Shown piece after piece: positions 40,208 through 47,802 of a stretch of DNA of 64,000 nt. Every line of letters begins with the position of its first letter. Within the stretch, counting starts at the first letter, position 1. This stretch comes from Streptomyces sp. NBC_00459 (GTDB taxonomy: Bacteria; Actinomycetota; Actinomycetes; Streptomycetales; Streptomycetaceae). The stretch covers positions 7,378,001 to 7,442,000 of the forward strand of contig NZ_CP107903.1 of assembly GCF_036013955.1 (NCBI RefSeq), given 5' to 3'. Under the pieces are notes generated by a model. That model saw only the letters and a list, made by a program, of their open reading frames with translations. It did no database searches and was not told the DNA's origin. The translations under genes and the position numbers were made by a program.

Positions 40208-41377
40208 ACCCTGCCACTGGACTTACCGCCCGCCCCGGCCCCCGCAGTGCAGGGGGCGGCGCGTCCCGAGCGGCCGAGCGTCACCGAGCTGAGGCTGTCC
40301 GCCTACGCGGGGCACCGCCGGGCCAGGTTCCCGCTCGGGCGGCTCACCCTTCTCGCCGGGCCGAGCGGCGGCGGCAAGTCGACCGCCCTCAGGGCGTACG
40401 AGTCGCTGGCCCGCCTCGGCTCCGGCGCCGCCGTCGAAGAGGCGTTCCCGGACCCGGCGGCCTGCGTACCGGAACGCGCCCGGCCCGACGCCCAGCGTCG
40501 GCGCGGCTTCCGCATCGGCTGTACGGCGGACGGCCCCGAGGGTCCCGTACTGCTCGACGTCGCCGTCCAGGCCGAACCCGAACTCCGCATCGTGGGCGAG
40601 CGGTTGAGCGCGGGCGGGGTGGTCCTGCTGGAGACGGCCCTGCGCGATCCCAGCCGGCGCACCGTCCAGGCCGCCTGGCACACCGCCGGTTCGGCGTCGG
40701 TCACCCGCGCCCCGATGCCGGACGACCGGCTCGGTACGGCCCTGCTGCCGTTGCGGGTGGCCGGGAAGACCGACGGCCAGCGCCAGGTCATCGCCGCCGC
40801 CGAGCAGATGGTGGTCGCCCTGCGCTCCGTCTTCGCCTGCGATCCCCGGCCCGACCGGATGCGCGCGGCGGTGCCGGTGAGCAGCGGGCGGCTCCTGCCG
40901 GGCTGCGACAACCTGGCCGAGGTCCTCTGGCGCACCCGGTCCGAATGCGCCATCCGCCACGGGCTGTTGGTCGGCGCCGTCCGCGAGGGCTGCGCCGGCC
41001 CGGTCTCGGACGTACGCGCCGACGAGGTCGCCGACGGTCGCGTGCGTGCCGTACTCGACCGGGGAGACGGTCCGCTCACCCACTTCGGCAGGCTGGGCGA
41101 CGGCGAGTTGAGATACGCGGGTCTGGCGCTGGTCCTGCTCACCGGTCCCGATGTGCTGGCGGTCGACCGGCCCGGCGAGGTGCCCGACGCCCTCCAGACG
41201 CTCACGGTCCTGGCCGACGGCTTCGACCGCTCGCTGGACGTACGGCAGCGCGCGGAACTCCTGCGGCTCGCGGCCCGGATGTGCGACCGCGGGCACATCC
41301 GCCTCCTCGGGACGGTGAGCGACGCGTCCTGGGCGGAGGAGGTGCCGGGGGTGACGGTGGTACACCTGGAGCCGTGA
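40205..41377 (+). CDS. P-loop ATPase, RecF/SMC/ABC-like, unknown function
   Basis: This 390-residue protein has an AAA-type ATP-binding core of the RecF/SbcC style. Residues 26-60 give a strand, GHRRARFPLGRLTLL and the Walker A loop AGPSGGGKST. A long middle part with paired strands and helices follows (VVALRSVFACDPRPDRMRA). A degenerate signature GDGELRYAGLALVLL leads into PDVLAVDRP, where the Walker B acidic pair is reduced to one Asp. The end ADGFDRSLDVRQ and HIRLLGTVSD resembles the D-loop/H-region. It overlaps the MazG-like gene by 4 nt, so the two products are made together. No known defence family was recognised with certainty. Confidence 0.75.
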   Translation: MTLPLDLPPAPAPAVQGAARPERPSVTELRLSAYAGHRRARFPLGRLTLLAGPSGGGKSTALRAYESLARLGSGAAVEEAFPDPAACVPERARPDAQRRRGFRIGCTADGPEGPVLLDVAVQAEPELRIVGERLSAGGVVLLETALRDPSRRTVQAAWHTAGSASVTRAPMPDDRLGTALLPLRVAGKTDGQRQVIAAAEQMVVALRSVFACDPRPDRMRAAVPVSSGRLLPGCDNLAEVLWRTRSECAIRHGLLVGAVREGCAGPVSDVRADEVADGRVRAVLDRGDGPLTHFGRLGDGELRYAGLALVLLTGPDVLAVDRPGEVPDALQTLTVLADGFDRSLDVRQRAELLRLAARMCDRGHIRLLGTVSDASWAEEVPGVTVVHLEP

Positions 41378-41754
41378 CGGATCAGGAACGCAGTGAAGGC
41401 TCCGAGCAGTTCGAACACCCGGAGCGCGGCGACGGGTTGGACCTGGCGAAACTCCAGCGCAGGCTGGCCGACTTCGCGGCGGCACGGAACTGGCAGCCCT
41501 TCCACACCCCCAAGAACCTCGCCGCCGCGCTCAGCGTGGAGGCGTCCGAACTGGTCGAGATCTTCCAGTGGTTGACGCCCGAGGAGTCGGCACGGGTGAT
41601 GGACGACCCGGACACCGCCCACCGCGTGACGGACGAGGTCGCGGACGTGCTCGCGTATCTGCTCCAACTGTGCGAGGTGCTCGGGATCGACGCGCTGGCT
41701 GCCCTCGACGCGAAGATCGACCGCAACGAACAGAGGTTCCCGACAAAGGAGTAG
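41374..41754 (+). CDS. MazG-like nucleotide pyrophosphohydrolase
   Basis: This 126-residue all-alpha NTP pyrophosphohydrolase of the RS21-C6/dCTPase-like group has FAAARNWQPFHTPKNLAAALSVEASELVEIFQW and DEVADVLAYLLQLCEVLGID. The E-x-x-E (EASELVEI) and E-x-x-D (DEVADVLAY) metal-binding pairs are intact. Such enzymes remove modified or surplus NTPs. The GTG overlaps the ATPase stop (GTGA). The first 20 residues are acidic and probably disordered. Confidence 0.88.
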   Translation: MTDQERSEGSEQFEHPERGDGLDLAKLQRRLADFAAARNWQPFHTPKNLAAALSVEASELVEIFQWLTPEESARVMDDPDTAHRVTDEVADVLAYLLQLCEVLGIDALAALDAKIDRNEQRFPTKE

Positions 41755-41913
41755 TTACTCTACGGAGTCGAGATCCGGTCCTTTCTCTATTTGTTGTCCG
41801 CAGATTTCCGCCTTCCTCTGGCTTTTCGTCCCACAGGCCTTCACTCTGGGTAGTGGACGGTTGGGTTCGGGCGGACGTGCGAACAGCGCGTCGGGGACAG
41901 ACGGGGGCAGCGC

Positions 41914-42387
41914 ATGGACGCGGTGCGGCTCATCCTGACGAGCAGACGTGCCCTCGCGAGCAGCGAAGGTGTGCCTCAGACCCTGACGGAGGTGTGGCAG
42001 GCACAGGCCCTCGCACAGGCGATAGGCAGCCGCCTCGCCGTCACCGGGCCGCCCGAACTGCGGGGCGAGGCACTGGGGTTGACCGAACTGGCGGGCCGAG
42101 GCTGCGGCGTACTGGACGAACCGCCTCTCGCCGACGGCGCGTTACGCGCGGCCCAGCTCACCGAGCTGGGCGACGCACGCCAGGCCCTCATGTGCCTCGG
42201 CGCGCTCCTCGGCGAGGCCGGCATGGCCCTGGTCGGCATCGCCAGCGCGGCCGACAACGAGACGACGTACTGGCAGTGCATGGAATCGATCGACGCGGCG
42301 GACGAGTCCCGCGACCGGGTCCTGGAAATGCTGCGCAAACTGGCGGCCAAGGAGGCGACGGGGGGAGCGGAGCGGGTGGCCGGGTAG
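41914..42387 (+). CDS. Conserved Streptomyces protein, DUF6099-like
   Basis: This 157-residue helical protein starts MDAVRLILTSRRALASSEG. Helical segments follow: VWQAQALAQAIGSRLAVTGPPELRG, LRAAQLTELGDARQALMCLGALLGE, and NETTYWQCMESIDAADESRDRV with LEMLRKLAAKE. There is no signal peptide. I believe this is the DUF6099 family but am not certain. Function is unknown. A hairpin repeat separates it from the convergent 56-residue gene. Confidence 0.78.
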   Translation: MDAVRLILTSRRALASSEGVPQTLTEVWQAQALAQAIGSRLAVTGPPELRGEALGLTELAGRGCGVLDEPPLADGALRAAQLTELGDARQALMCLGALLGEAGMALVGIASAADNETTYWQCMESIDAADESRDRVLEMLRKLAAKEATGGAERVAG

Positions 42388-42432
42388 GCGCTCCGCGGGG
42401 CGTGACGGGCTTGGTGCGGGCCGGCGGGGGCC

Positions 42433-42454
42433 GGTCGCGCGGTTCCCCGCGACC
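42433..42454. terminator. Streptomyces-type hairpin GGTCGCG-CGGTTCCC-CGCGACC
   Basis: A 7-bp stem with an 8-nt loop is followed by CCCTTCA. The loop-stem sequence GCGCGGTTCCCCGCG is a common Streptomyces intergenic element between convergent genes. Confidence 0.65.
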
Positions 42455-42536
42455 CCTTCAGGCAGGGGCCGAGCTTTTCAGCCCGGCCCGGACGCACCGG
42501 CCTGTCTGGAGAGTGAGCTCCCAGCAGGGGTCGGCC

Positions 42537-42707
42537 TCAACCAGCCTCAGGCTCCTCCGCGGACGTCGACGACACCCCCGCCGACTGGAAATCCGCGTCG
42601 AGTGCGGAAAGATCTGCGTTGAGAGCGGCCATCAGCTCCTCCATCTGCTGCAGCAGCCCCTTCGGCTGTGCGGGCCCCGCCTGCTGCGGCACGACTTCTT
42701 CGGACAA
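42537..42707 (-). CDS. Small helical protein, 56 aa, TTG start
   Basis: A perfect AGGAGG lies seven bases before a TTG at 42707, so translation of this short frame is likely. The product starts MSEEVVPQQAGPAQPKG, continues with an amphipathic helix (LLQQMEELMAALNADLSALDADF) and ends in a Ser/Glu-rich tail. It has no cysteine, signal peptide or membrane segment. Longer frames upstream of the TTG are Pro/Ala-rich artefacts. Function is unknown; I recognise no family. Confidence 0.65.
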   Translation of the reverse strand: MSEEVVPQQAGPAQPKGLLQQMEELMAALNADLSALDADFQSAGVSSTSAEEPEAG

Positions 42708-42975
42708 CGGACGGCCTCCTAGGCCCCTGGCTCCCGGGGGAGCCGACGCGGGTGCGCCCCGGAGCGAGCGGGCCGGCAATCGAACTGGCCGACCGGTCGG
42801 TGCCGGCGCGGGCGCCGGTCGGGCCGGCTCCGCCCGAGCCAACGATCATCGCGGTGGAGGGTCACTGGTACGGACCCGCACCTCGCACGCGGTTGACGGT
42901 TTTTCACCCGCCCGGGGAGGCGTGGGGCGGGGGGTGCCGGTGAGGTTGACCGGGGTCCGAGTGCAGGATGGGGGC

Positions 42976-43899
42976 ATGGATCTTCGCATCTTCACCGAAC
43001 CCCAGCAAGGCGCGACCTACGACACCCTGCTCGCCGTGGCGAAGGCCACCGAGGACCTTGGTTTCGACGCGTTCTTCCGCTCCGACCACTACCTCCACAT
43101 GGGTTCGGGGGACGGCCTGCCCGGCCCCACCGACGCCTGGATCACCCTTGCCGGAATCGCCCGGGAGACCAGGCGCATCCGCCTCGGCACCCTGATGACG
43201 GCCGCCACCTTCCGACTTCCCGGCGTCCTGGCGATCCAGGTCGCGCAGGTCGACCAGATGTCCGGCGGCCGGGTCGAACTCGGCCTGGGTGCGGGCTGGT
43301 TCGAGGAGGAGCACAAGGCGTACGGCATCCCGTTCCCGCAGGAGAGGTTCGCCCGTCTCGAAGAGCAGCTGGCGATCGTCACCGGCCTGTGGGGGACCGA
43401 GGCGGGCGAGACGTTCAGCCACCACGGCACGCACTACGACCTCACCGACTCGCCGGCCCTCCCGAAGCCCGCGCAGGCGAAGATCCCTGTACTCGTCGGC
43501 GGTCACGGTGCGGCCCGTACCCCGCGGCTGACCGCGCAGTACGCCGACGAGTTCAACATGCCGTTCTCGTCGGTCGAGGACACCGAGCGCCAGTTCGGCC
43601 GGGTGCGTGCGGCGGCCGAGCGGGCGGGCCGCAAGGCCGACGAGCTGACGTACTCGAACGCGCTCGTGGCCTGTGTCGGCAAGGACGACCGGGAACTGGC
43701 CCGTCGTGCCGCCGCGATCGGCCGCGAGGTCGACGAACTGAAGGCCAACGGACTGGCGGGCTCCCCGGCCGAGGTGGTGGAGAAGATCGGCCGGTACGCG
43801 GAGGTCGGGTCCCAGCGGATCTACCTGCAGATCCTCGACCTCGACGACCTGGACCACCTGGAGCTGATCTCCTCGCAGGTGCAGTCGCAGCTGTCGTAA
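42976..43899 (+). CDS. LLM-class F420-dependent oxidoreductase
   Basis: This 307-residue luciferase-like TIM-barrel protein has AKATEDLGFDAFFRSDHYLHMG, LGTLMTAATFRLPGVLAIQVAQVDQMSGGRVELGLGAGW, and the C-terminal VLVGGHGAARTPRLTAQYAD. In actinobacteria this group mostly uses cofactor F420 for hydride transfer on secondary metabolites or xenobiotics. The substrate is unknown. CAGGAT is exactly six bases before the ATG with GGGGG between, so both a ribosome site and a near-leaderless start are possible. Confidence 0.9.
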   Translation: MDLRIFTEPQQGATYDTLLAVAKATEDLGFDAFFRSDHYLHMGSGDGLPGPTDAWITLAGIARETRRIRLGTLMTAATFRLPGVLAIQVAQVDQMSGGRVELGLGAGWFEEEHKAYGIPFPQERFARLEEQLAIVTGLWGTEAGETFSHHGTHYDLTDSPALPKPAQAKIPVLVGGHGAARTPRLTAQYADEFNMPFSSVEDTERQFGRVRAAAERAGRKADELTYSNALVACVGKDDRELARRAAAIGREVDELKANGLAGSPAEVVEKIGRYAEVGSQRIYLQILDLDDLDHLELISSQVQSQLS

Positions 43900-43983
43900 C
43901 CCCGGTGGGCGGCCGATCCCTGGCCCGCGCGTACCCCGTCGACCGGCCCTTTCCGGCCGTGACGGGGTACACCGCGGTGCCGG

Positions 43984-45489
43984 CTACGGACCGGTCACCG
44001 TCGGCAGCCCCGGTCCCGCACACCGCACATCCGCGGTGGGCGACCGCCCGTCGACCAGATAGGTCGCGGCCGTCGAGTCCACGCACGCGTTGCCCCGGCT
44101 CGCGAACACGCCGTGGGAGTAGTCGTCGTCGAGGGTGACCAGACGGGAGCCGGGCAGCAGGCGGCGCAGTTCGCGCGCGCCCTCGATCGGGGTGACCGGG
44201 TCGTGGGCGGAGGCGATCAGCAGGACGGGCGGGGCGGCCGGGCTGCCCAGGGCCGTACGGCGGGCGGGCCGGTGGTGCCAGAAGGCGCAGGCCGACGCCT
44301 CCATGCCGGTCAGCACGGGCTGTGGGTCCAGCCGTCGTGTGCGGCGGAGGTCGGCCAGGACGCGGGCGGGGGCGGGGCCGGGTCCGTCGGCGCACTTCAC
44401 CGTCCGGTTCGCCGCCTCGAAGATGCGGGAGTCCGGCGAGTCGAGGGCGGTCGTGGGCCGCAGGGTGCCCGGCGTACCGTCCCGCAGATACGTACGCAGT
44501 CCGTCGGCCAGTCCCGCCCAGCGTTCGGTCCGGCCGAGGGCGCGGTAGACGGCCCGGTCGAAGGCCGCAGCCCCGAACCCGTCCACGGGCCGCTCACGAA
44601 GTGAGTCCCGCACCCGCAGATACGCGCCGCGCACCGTCCCGGCGTCGTCGCCGAGCCCGAATCGGTCCGGGTGCCGGGCGGTCCAGTCGAAGAAGGTGTC
44701 GCGCTGGCGCAGCAGAGCCCGGCTCTGGACGACGTCGAAGCGGTACCAGTCCCACGGGCCGACGACACTGTCCAGCACCATCCTCCCTACCCGGTAGGGG
44801 AATCGGGCCGCGTAGGCGGCACCCAGATAACTCCCGTACGAGACACCGAGGAAGCTCGTCCGGCGCTCGCCGAGAGCGGCACGGATCGCGTCCATGTCCC
44901 GCGCGGTCTGCTCCGTGGAGAGGTGAGGCAGCGCCTCGTCGCCGACGCCCGCCGCGCAGTCGTCCGCCAGGGCGCGCAGCGAGCGCAGGTACGCCGACTC
45001 GGCCCGGGGGCCCACGGGTACGGGGTCCGCGTGCGGACGGTCGCTGTCGAACAGGCCCCCCATCGCACCGCAGTCGGCGGGTGAACTCAGGCCGGTGCCC
45101 CGTGGATCGAAGCCGATCACGTCGTAGGCGCGCCGCACGCTCTCGGGCAGCTTCGCCCGCTTCGTGACCGCGTACGGCAGCCCGGAGCCGCCCGGGCCGC
45201 CCGGGTTCACCAGCAGGATGCCGCGACGTTCGACGGCCGTACCGGAGGCGCGGACCCGGGAGACGGCGATCCGCAGCCGTGGGCCGTCCGCCGGAGCGTC
45301 CCAGTTCAGGGGTACGTCGACCCAGCCGCACTCGACGGTCTCGGGCGCCGCCGGTCTCGGTACGGAGTCGGGACAGGTGTCGAAGCTGATGGGGGCGGCA
45401 GCGGCCTGGGCCGTCGGTGCGGGGAGAAGGGCTGTGGTGCCTGCCAGGAGGGCGCACAGCAGGGCCGAACGGCGTGGGGGACGGGGCAC
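43984..45489 (-). CDS. Secreted TAP-like alpha/beta hydrolase (tripeptidyl aminopeptidase type)
   Basis: This exported S33-type peptidase has a signal peptide (RRSALLCALLAGTTALLPAP, cleavage after AQA). ILLVNPGGPGGSG forms the oxyanion hole and GFDPRGTGLSSP is a family motif. The nucleophile Ser lies in LGVSYGSYLGAAYA, the acid in SAHDPVTP and His in YSHGVFA. A C-terminal TAP_C domain is visible, and paired cysteines suit an extracellular enzyme. GTG 45489 is preferred because it yields a normal signal peptide. The frame stays open to a TTG at 45549, which would overlap the regulatory box of the divergent operon. It trims peptides outside the cell; a link to the neighbouring cluster is only positional. 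Confidence 0.88.
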   Translation of the reverse strand: MPRPPRRSALLCALLAGTTALLPAPTAQAAAAPISFDTCPDSVPRPAAPETVECGWVDVPLNWDAPADGPRLRIAVSRVRASGTAVERRGILLVNPGGPGGSGLPYAVTKRAKLPESVRRAYDVIGFDPRGTGLSSPADCGAMGGLFDSDRPHADPVPVGPRAESAYLRSLRALADDCAAGVGDEALPHLSTEQTARDMDAIRAALGERRTSFLGVSYGSYLGAAYAARFPYRVGRMVLDSVVGPWDWYRFDVVQSRALLRQRDTFFDWTARHPDRFGLGDDAGTVRGAYLRVRDSLRERPVDGFGAAAFDRAVYRALGRTERWAGLADGLRTYLRDGTPGTLRPTTALDSPDSRIFEAANRTVKCADGPGPAPARVLADLRRTRRLDPQPVLTGMEASACAFWHHRPARRTALGSPAAPPVLLIASAHDPVTPIEGARELRRLLPGSRLVTLDDDYSHGVFASRGNACVDSTAATYLVDGRSPTADVRCAGPGLPTVTGP

Positions 45490-45543
45490 GGGTCTCGCAA
45501 TCTCGGTTCCGGTATCGGATTCGGCAATCGTCGGGTCATCAGA

Positions 45544-45567
45544 TGACAATGAAAACGATTATCGATA
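45544..45567. promoter_or_regulatory. AT-rich Zur/Fur-like dyad before the metallophore-like operon
   Basis: TGACAATGAAAACGATTATC-GATA stands out as AT-rich in this high-GC DNA. It contains a partly symmetric GAAAACGATTATC core like the AT-rich boxes bound by Fur-family zinc or iron repressors (TGAnAATGATTTTCA-type). It sits between the divergent peptidase and the ATP-grasp gene. A nickel Nur box (TGCAA-N5-TTGCA) was looked for and not found. The assignment to Zur is inference. Confidence 0.45.
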
Positions 45568-45595
45568 ACGTGTCCACGGTCAAGTCCGGAGCCCT

Positions 45596-45644
45596 CCCTG
45601 ACGGGGGCGCTTTCGCGCTGCCCTGACGGCCGCAACCGTCAGGG
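45596..45644 (+). promoter_or_regulatory. Switchable leader hairpin of the metallophore-like operon
   Basis: CCCTGACGG occurs twice (45596-45604 and 45621-45629), and its complement CCGTCAGGG occurs once (45636-45644), five bases before the ribosome site of the first gene. The single right arm can pair with either left arm: a short 9-bp hairpin with a 6-nt loop, or a longer hairpin enclosing GCGC-TTTC-GCGC. Such competing pairs are the basis of attenuation or translation control. Confidence 0.5.
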
Positions 45645-45658
45645 TGGAAAGGGGAGTT

Positions 45659-46918
45659 GTGGCTCATTTGCTGGTGGTCGAGAGCTGGGTCGGATCGATG
45701 AGCAGGCTGCTGCCGCGAGCGATCCGGGAGAGCGGGCACGAGTTCACGTTCCTCACCCGTGACCTGCACCACTACCTGCGCAGTGCGCCCGAAGGAGCCG
45801 CGCATCCGCTGCTCGGTGCCCGCAACGTGGTCACCGCCGACACCAACGATCTCGGCGAACTGCTGCCGTACGTCGAGCGGTTGCACGGGGTGTTCGGCTT
45901 CGACGGGGTGATCACCTCGTGCGACTACTACCTGCCCACGGTCGCCCGGATCGCCGGGCATCTCGGGTTGCCGGGATCCGGCCCCGAAGCCGTGGAGAAC
46001 GCCTGCCGCAAGGACGCCACCCGGCGTGTGCTGGCGGACGCCGGGGTGCCCGGGCCGCGCTTCGCCGTGTGCGAGGAGTGGGCCGACATCGTGCGCGAGG
46101 CCGCAGCCATCGGATATCCGCTGGTCGTCAAGCCGGTCGACCTGTGTGCGGGGATGTACGTCCGCCGCGTCGACGACGAGGCCCAACTCGCCGAGGCGTG
46201 CAGGGCGTTGAGCGCGTTCCCGGTCAACGCCCGGGGGCAGCGGCGCCCGCCCGTCGTACTCCTCGAAGAGCTCCTCGACGGGCCCGAGGTGAGCGTCGAG
46301 ACCGTGTCCTGTGCGGGCGCGGTGCAGGTGGTGGGCGTGACCGACAAGAGCATCGGCGGAGCGCCCGCCTTCATCGAGACCGGCCACATGTTCCCGGCCG
46401 CGCTCTCGGCCGCCGACACCGAGGCCGCCGAGCAGACCGCGCTGGCCGCACTGAAGGCGCTCGGTCTGGTGGAGGGCGTCGTGGCGCACACGGAGATCAA
46501 GCTGACCTCCACGGGGCCGCGTGTCATCGAGGTGAACCCCCGCCCGGCCGGCAACCGGATCACCGAACTCGTCCGCCATGTCACCGGCATCGACCTCGCC
46601 GCCGCCTTCGTGGACGTCTCCCTCGGCCACGCCCCCGACCTGCGCCGCACCGAAACGGGTCTGCGCAGCGCCGCCATCGGCTTTCTCGTCCCGGAGACGG
46701 AGGGGCGGTTGGAGTCGCTGACCGGCGGAGACCGACTCCGCGCCCAGGAAGGCGTGCTGGAGGTGCAGCTCACCGAACCCGGAGCCATCGTCAGGGCGGC
46801 CGGCAGCAACAACGAGTACCTGGGGCATGTCATGGCGGCCGACCCGGACGGACTCGGTGCCCGCGCCCGCGTCGACTCCCTGCTGGACACGCTGCGCGCC
46901 GGACTGGTGATCAAGTGA
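45659..46918 (+). CDS. ATP-grasp ligase
   Basis: This 419-residue enzyme of the carboxylate-amine ligase superfamily has a preATP-grasp region (1-110) starting LLVVESWVGSMSRLLPRAI. The first ATP lobe carries YPLVVKPVDLCAGMYVRRVDD and a glycine-poor loop. VLLEELLDGPEVSVETV holds the acidic metal/ATP residues. EIKLTSTGPRVIEVNPRPAGNRI holds the E and N metal ligands, and a C-terminal subdomain follows. It should join a carboxylate (amino acid or citrate-like) to an amine via an acyl phosphate. GTG 45659 follows AAAGGGGAG; GTG 45644 lies in the leader hairpin and is less likely. First gene of the metallophore-like operon; stop overlaps the next start. Confidence 0.88.
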   Translation: MAHLLVVESWVGSMSRLLPRAIRESGHEFTFLTRDLHHYLRSAPEGAAHPLLGARNVVTADTNDLGELLPYVERLHGVFGFDGVITSCDYYLPTVARIAGHLGLPGSGPEAVENACRKDATRRVLADAGVPGPRFAVCEEWADIVREAAAIGYPLVVKPVDLCAGMYVRRVDDEAQLAEACRALSAFPVNARGQRRPPVVLLEELLDGPEVSVETVSCAGAVQVVGVTDKSIGGAPAFIETGHMFPAALSAADTEAAEQTALAALKALGLVEGVVAHTEIKLTSTGPRVIEVNPRPAGNRITELVRHVTGIDLAAAFVDVSLGHAPDLRRTETGLRSAAIGFLVPETEGRLESLTGGDRLRAQEGVLEVQLTEPGAIVRAAGSNNEYLGHVMAADPDGLGARARVDSLLDTLRAGLVIK

Positions 46919-47802
46919 ACGCCGGACCGCGTACGTCGACTGTCGCCCCGGCGGCCGGTACGGAGCTCTTCTCGCCAGTCGCCTCAGCGGTTTCCTACGA
47001 CGGGTTGGCCGACCGTGCCCTCGCCGGTGAGCTGGGACCCGATCCGGCGGGTCTGCGCATCGCCGTGGCCTTCTCCACCCGGCAGGCCGTACGGCACGAG
47101 GGGCGGGGGAGCGGGTACCGCAACGAGGTGCTCAGTCTGCGGCTGGGCGCGGCAGTCGGGTCGTGCGCGGTCGAACCCGGAGAGCTGCCGGACAGCGCGA
47201 TCGACACCTGCGTCGGCGCGGAGATCGCCGGGCTCCTCCGACACCCCCTGCTGCCGGTGCGTGTGGCCGCCCTCGACGCCTACCTCATGCACATCACCCC
47301 GCACACCCCCGAGCACGGCGCCCGGACGGTACGGCTCCCGGCGGGGTCCTCGCTGGCGAAGTCGAGGGCCCGGGCGCAGACCGTCGTGGCGCTGCTCGAC
47401 CTGCCCGCCGGGGCCACGGTCCTCGTCGTCGGCGTCGTCAACTCCCTTCTGGAGGCGCTGCGTTCACGCGGGCTGAACTATGTGGCGTGCGATCTGAAAG
47501 GCGGCGCGACGGAGTGGGGCGAGCCGGTGGCCACCGACGCCCTCGCCGAGCTGGAGAGCGGACACTGTGACGCCGTACTCGCCTCCGGGATGACACTCGG
47601 CAACGGGACGTTCGAGCCGCTTCGGCGCCACGCACTCGCGCACGGACGGCAGTTGGTGATGTTCGCCCAGACCGGCAGCGCGATCCTGCCCCGCTTCCTC
47701 GGGCACGGTGTGAGCGCGGTGTGCGCGGAGCCGTACCCCTTCTTCTGGCTCGACGGCGGCCCCGGCGCCATCCACTGCTACGGCGGGAGCGGCCTGCGAT
47801 GA
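46915..47802 (+). CDS. DUF4213/DUF364 protein (putative heavy-metal chelation family)
   Basis: This 295-residue protein has an N-terminal part with VRVAALDAYLMHI, which matches the G-x-A-A-x-N-A-h-x motif of DUF4213 domains. A C-terminal Rossmann-like DUF364 domain starts near 150 (VVALLDLPAGATVLVVGVVNSLLEALRSRG). YVACDLKGG, DAVLASGMTLGNGTFEPLRRHA, VMFAQTGSAILPRFLGHG and PFFWLDG follow. Pfam describes DUF364 as putative heavy-metal chelation on structural grounds. Here it is embedded in a biosynthetic operon, overlapping genes on both sides by 4 nt, so a chelation or assembly role for a metal ligand is plausible but unproven. Confidence 0.75.
   Translation: MNAGPRTSTVAPAAGTELFSPVASAVSYDGLADRALAGELGPDPAGLRIAVAFSTRQAVRHEGRGSGYRNEVLSLRLGAAVGSCAVEPGELPDSAIDTCVGAEIAGLLRHPLLPVRVAALDAYLMHITPHTPEHGARTVRLPAGSSLAKSRARAQTVVALLDLPAGATVLVVGVVNSLLEALRSRGLNYVACDLKGGATEWGEPVATDALAELESGHCDAVLASGMTLGNGTFEPLRRHALAHGRQLVMFAQTGSAILPRFLGHGVSAVCAEPYPFFWLDGGPGAIHCYGGSGLR

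Noticed and set aside
45490..45658. Nickel Nur box (TGCAA-N5-TTGCA) for the operon
   Set aside because: I read the gap on both strands and also the 52088-52156 gap and found no such element.
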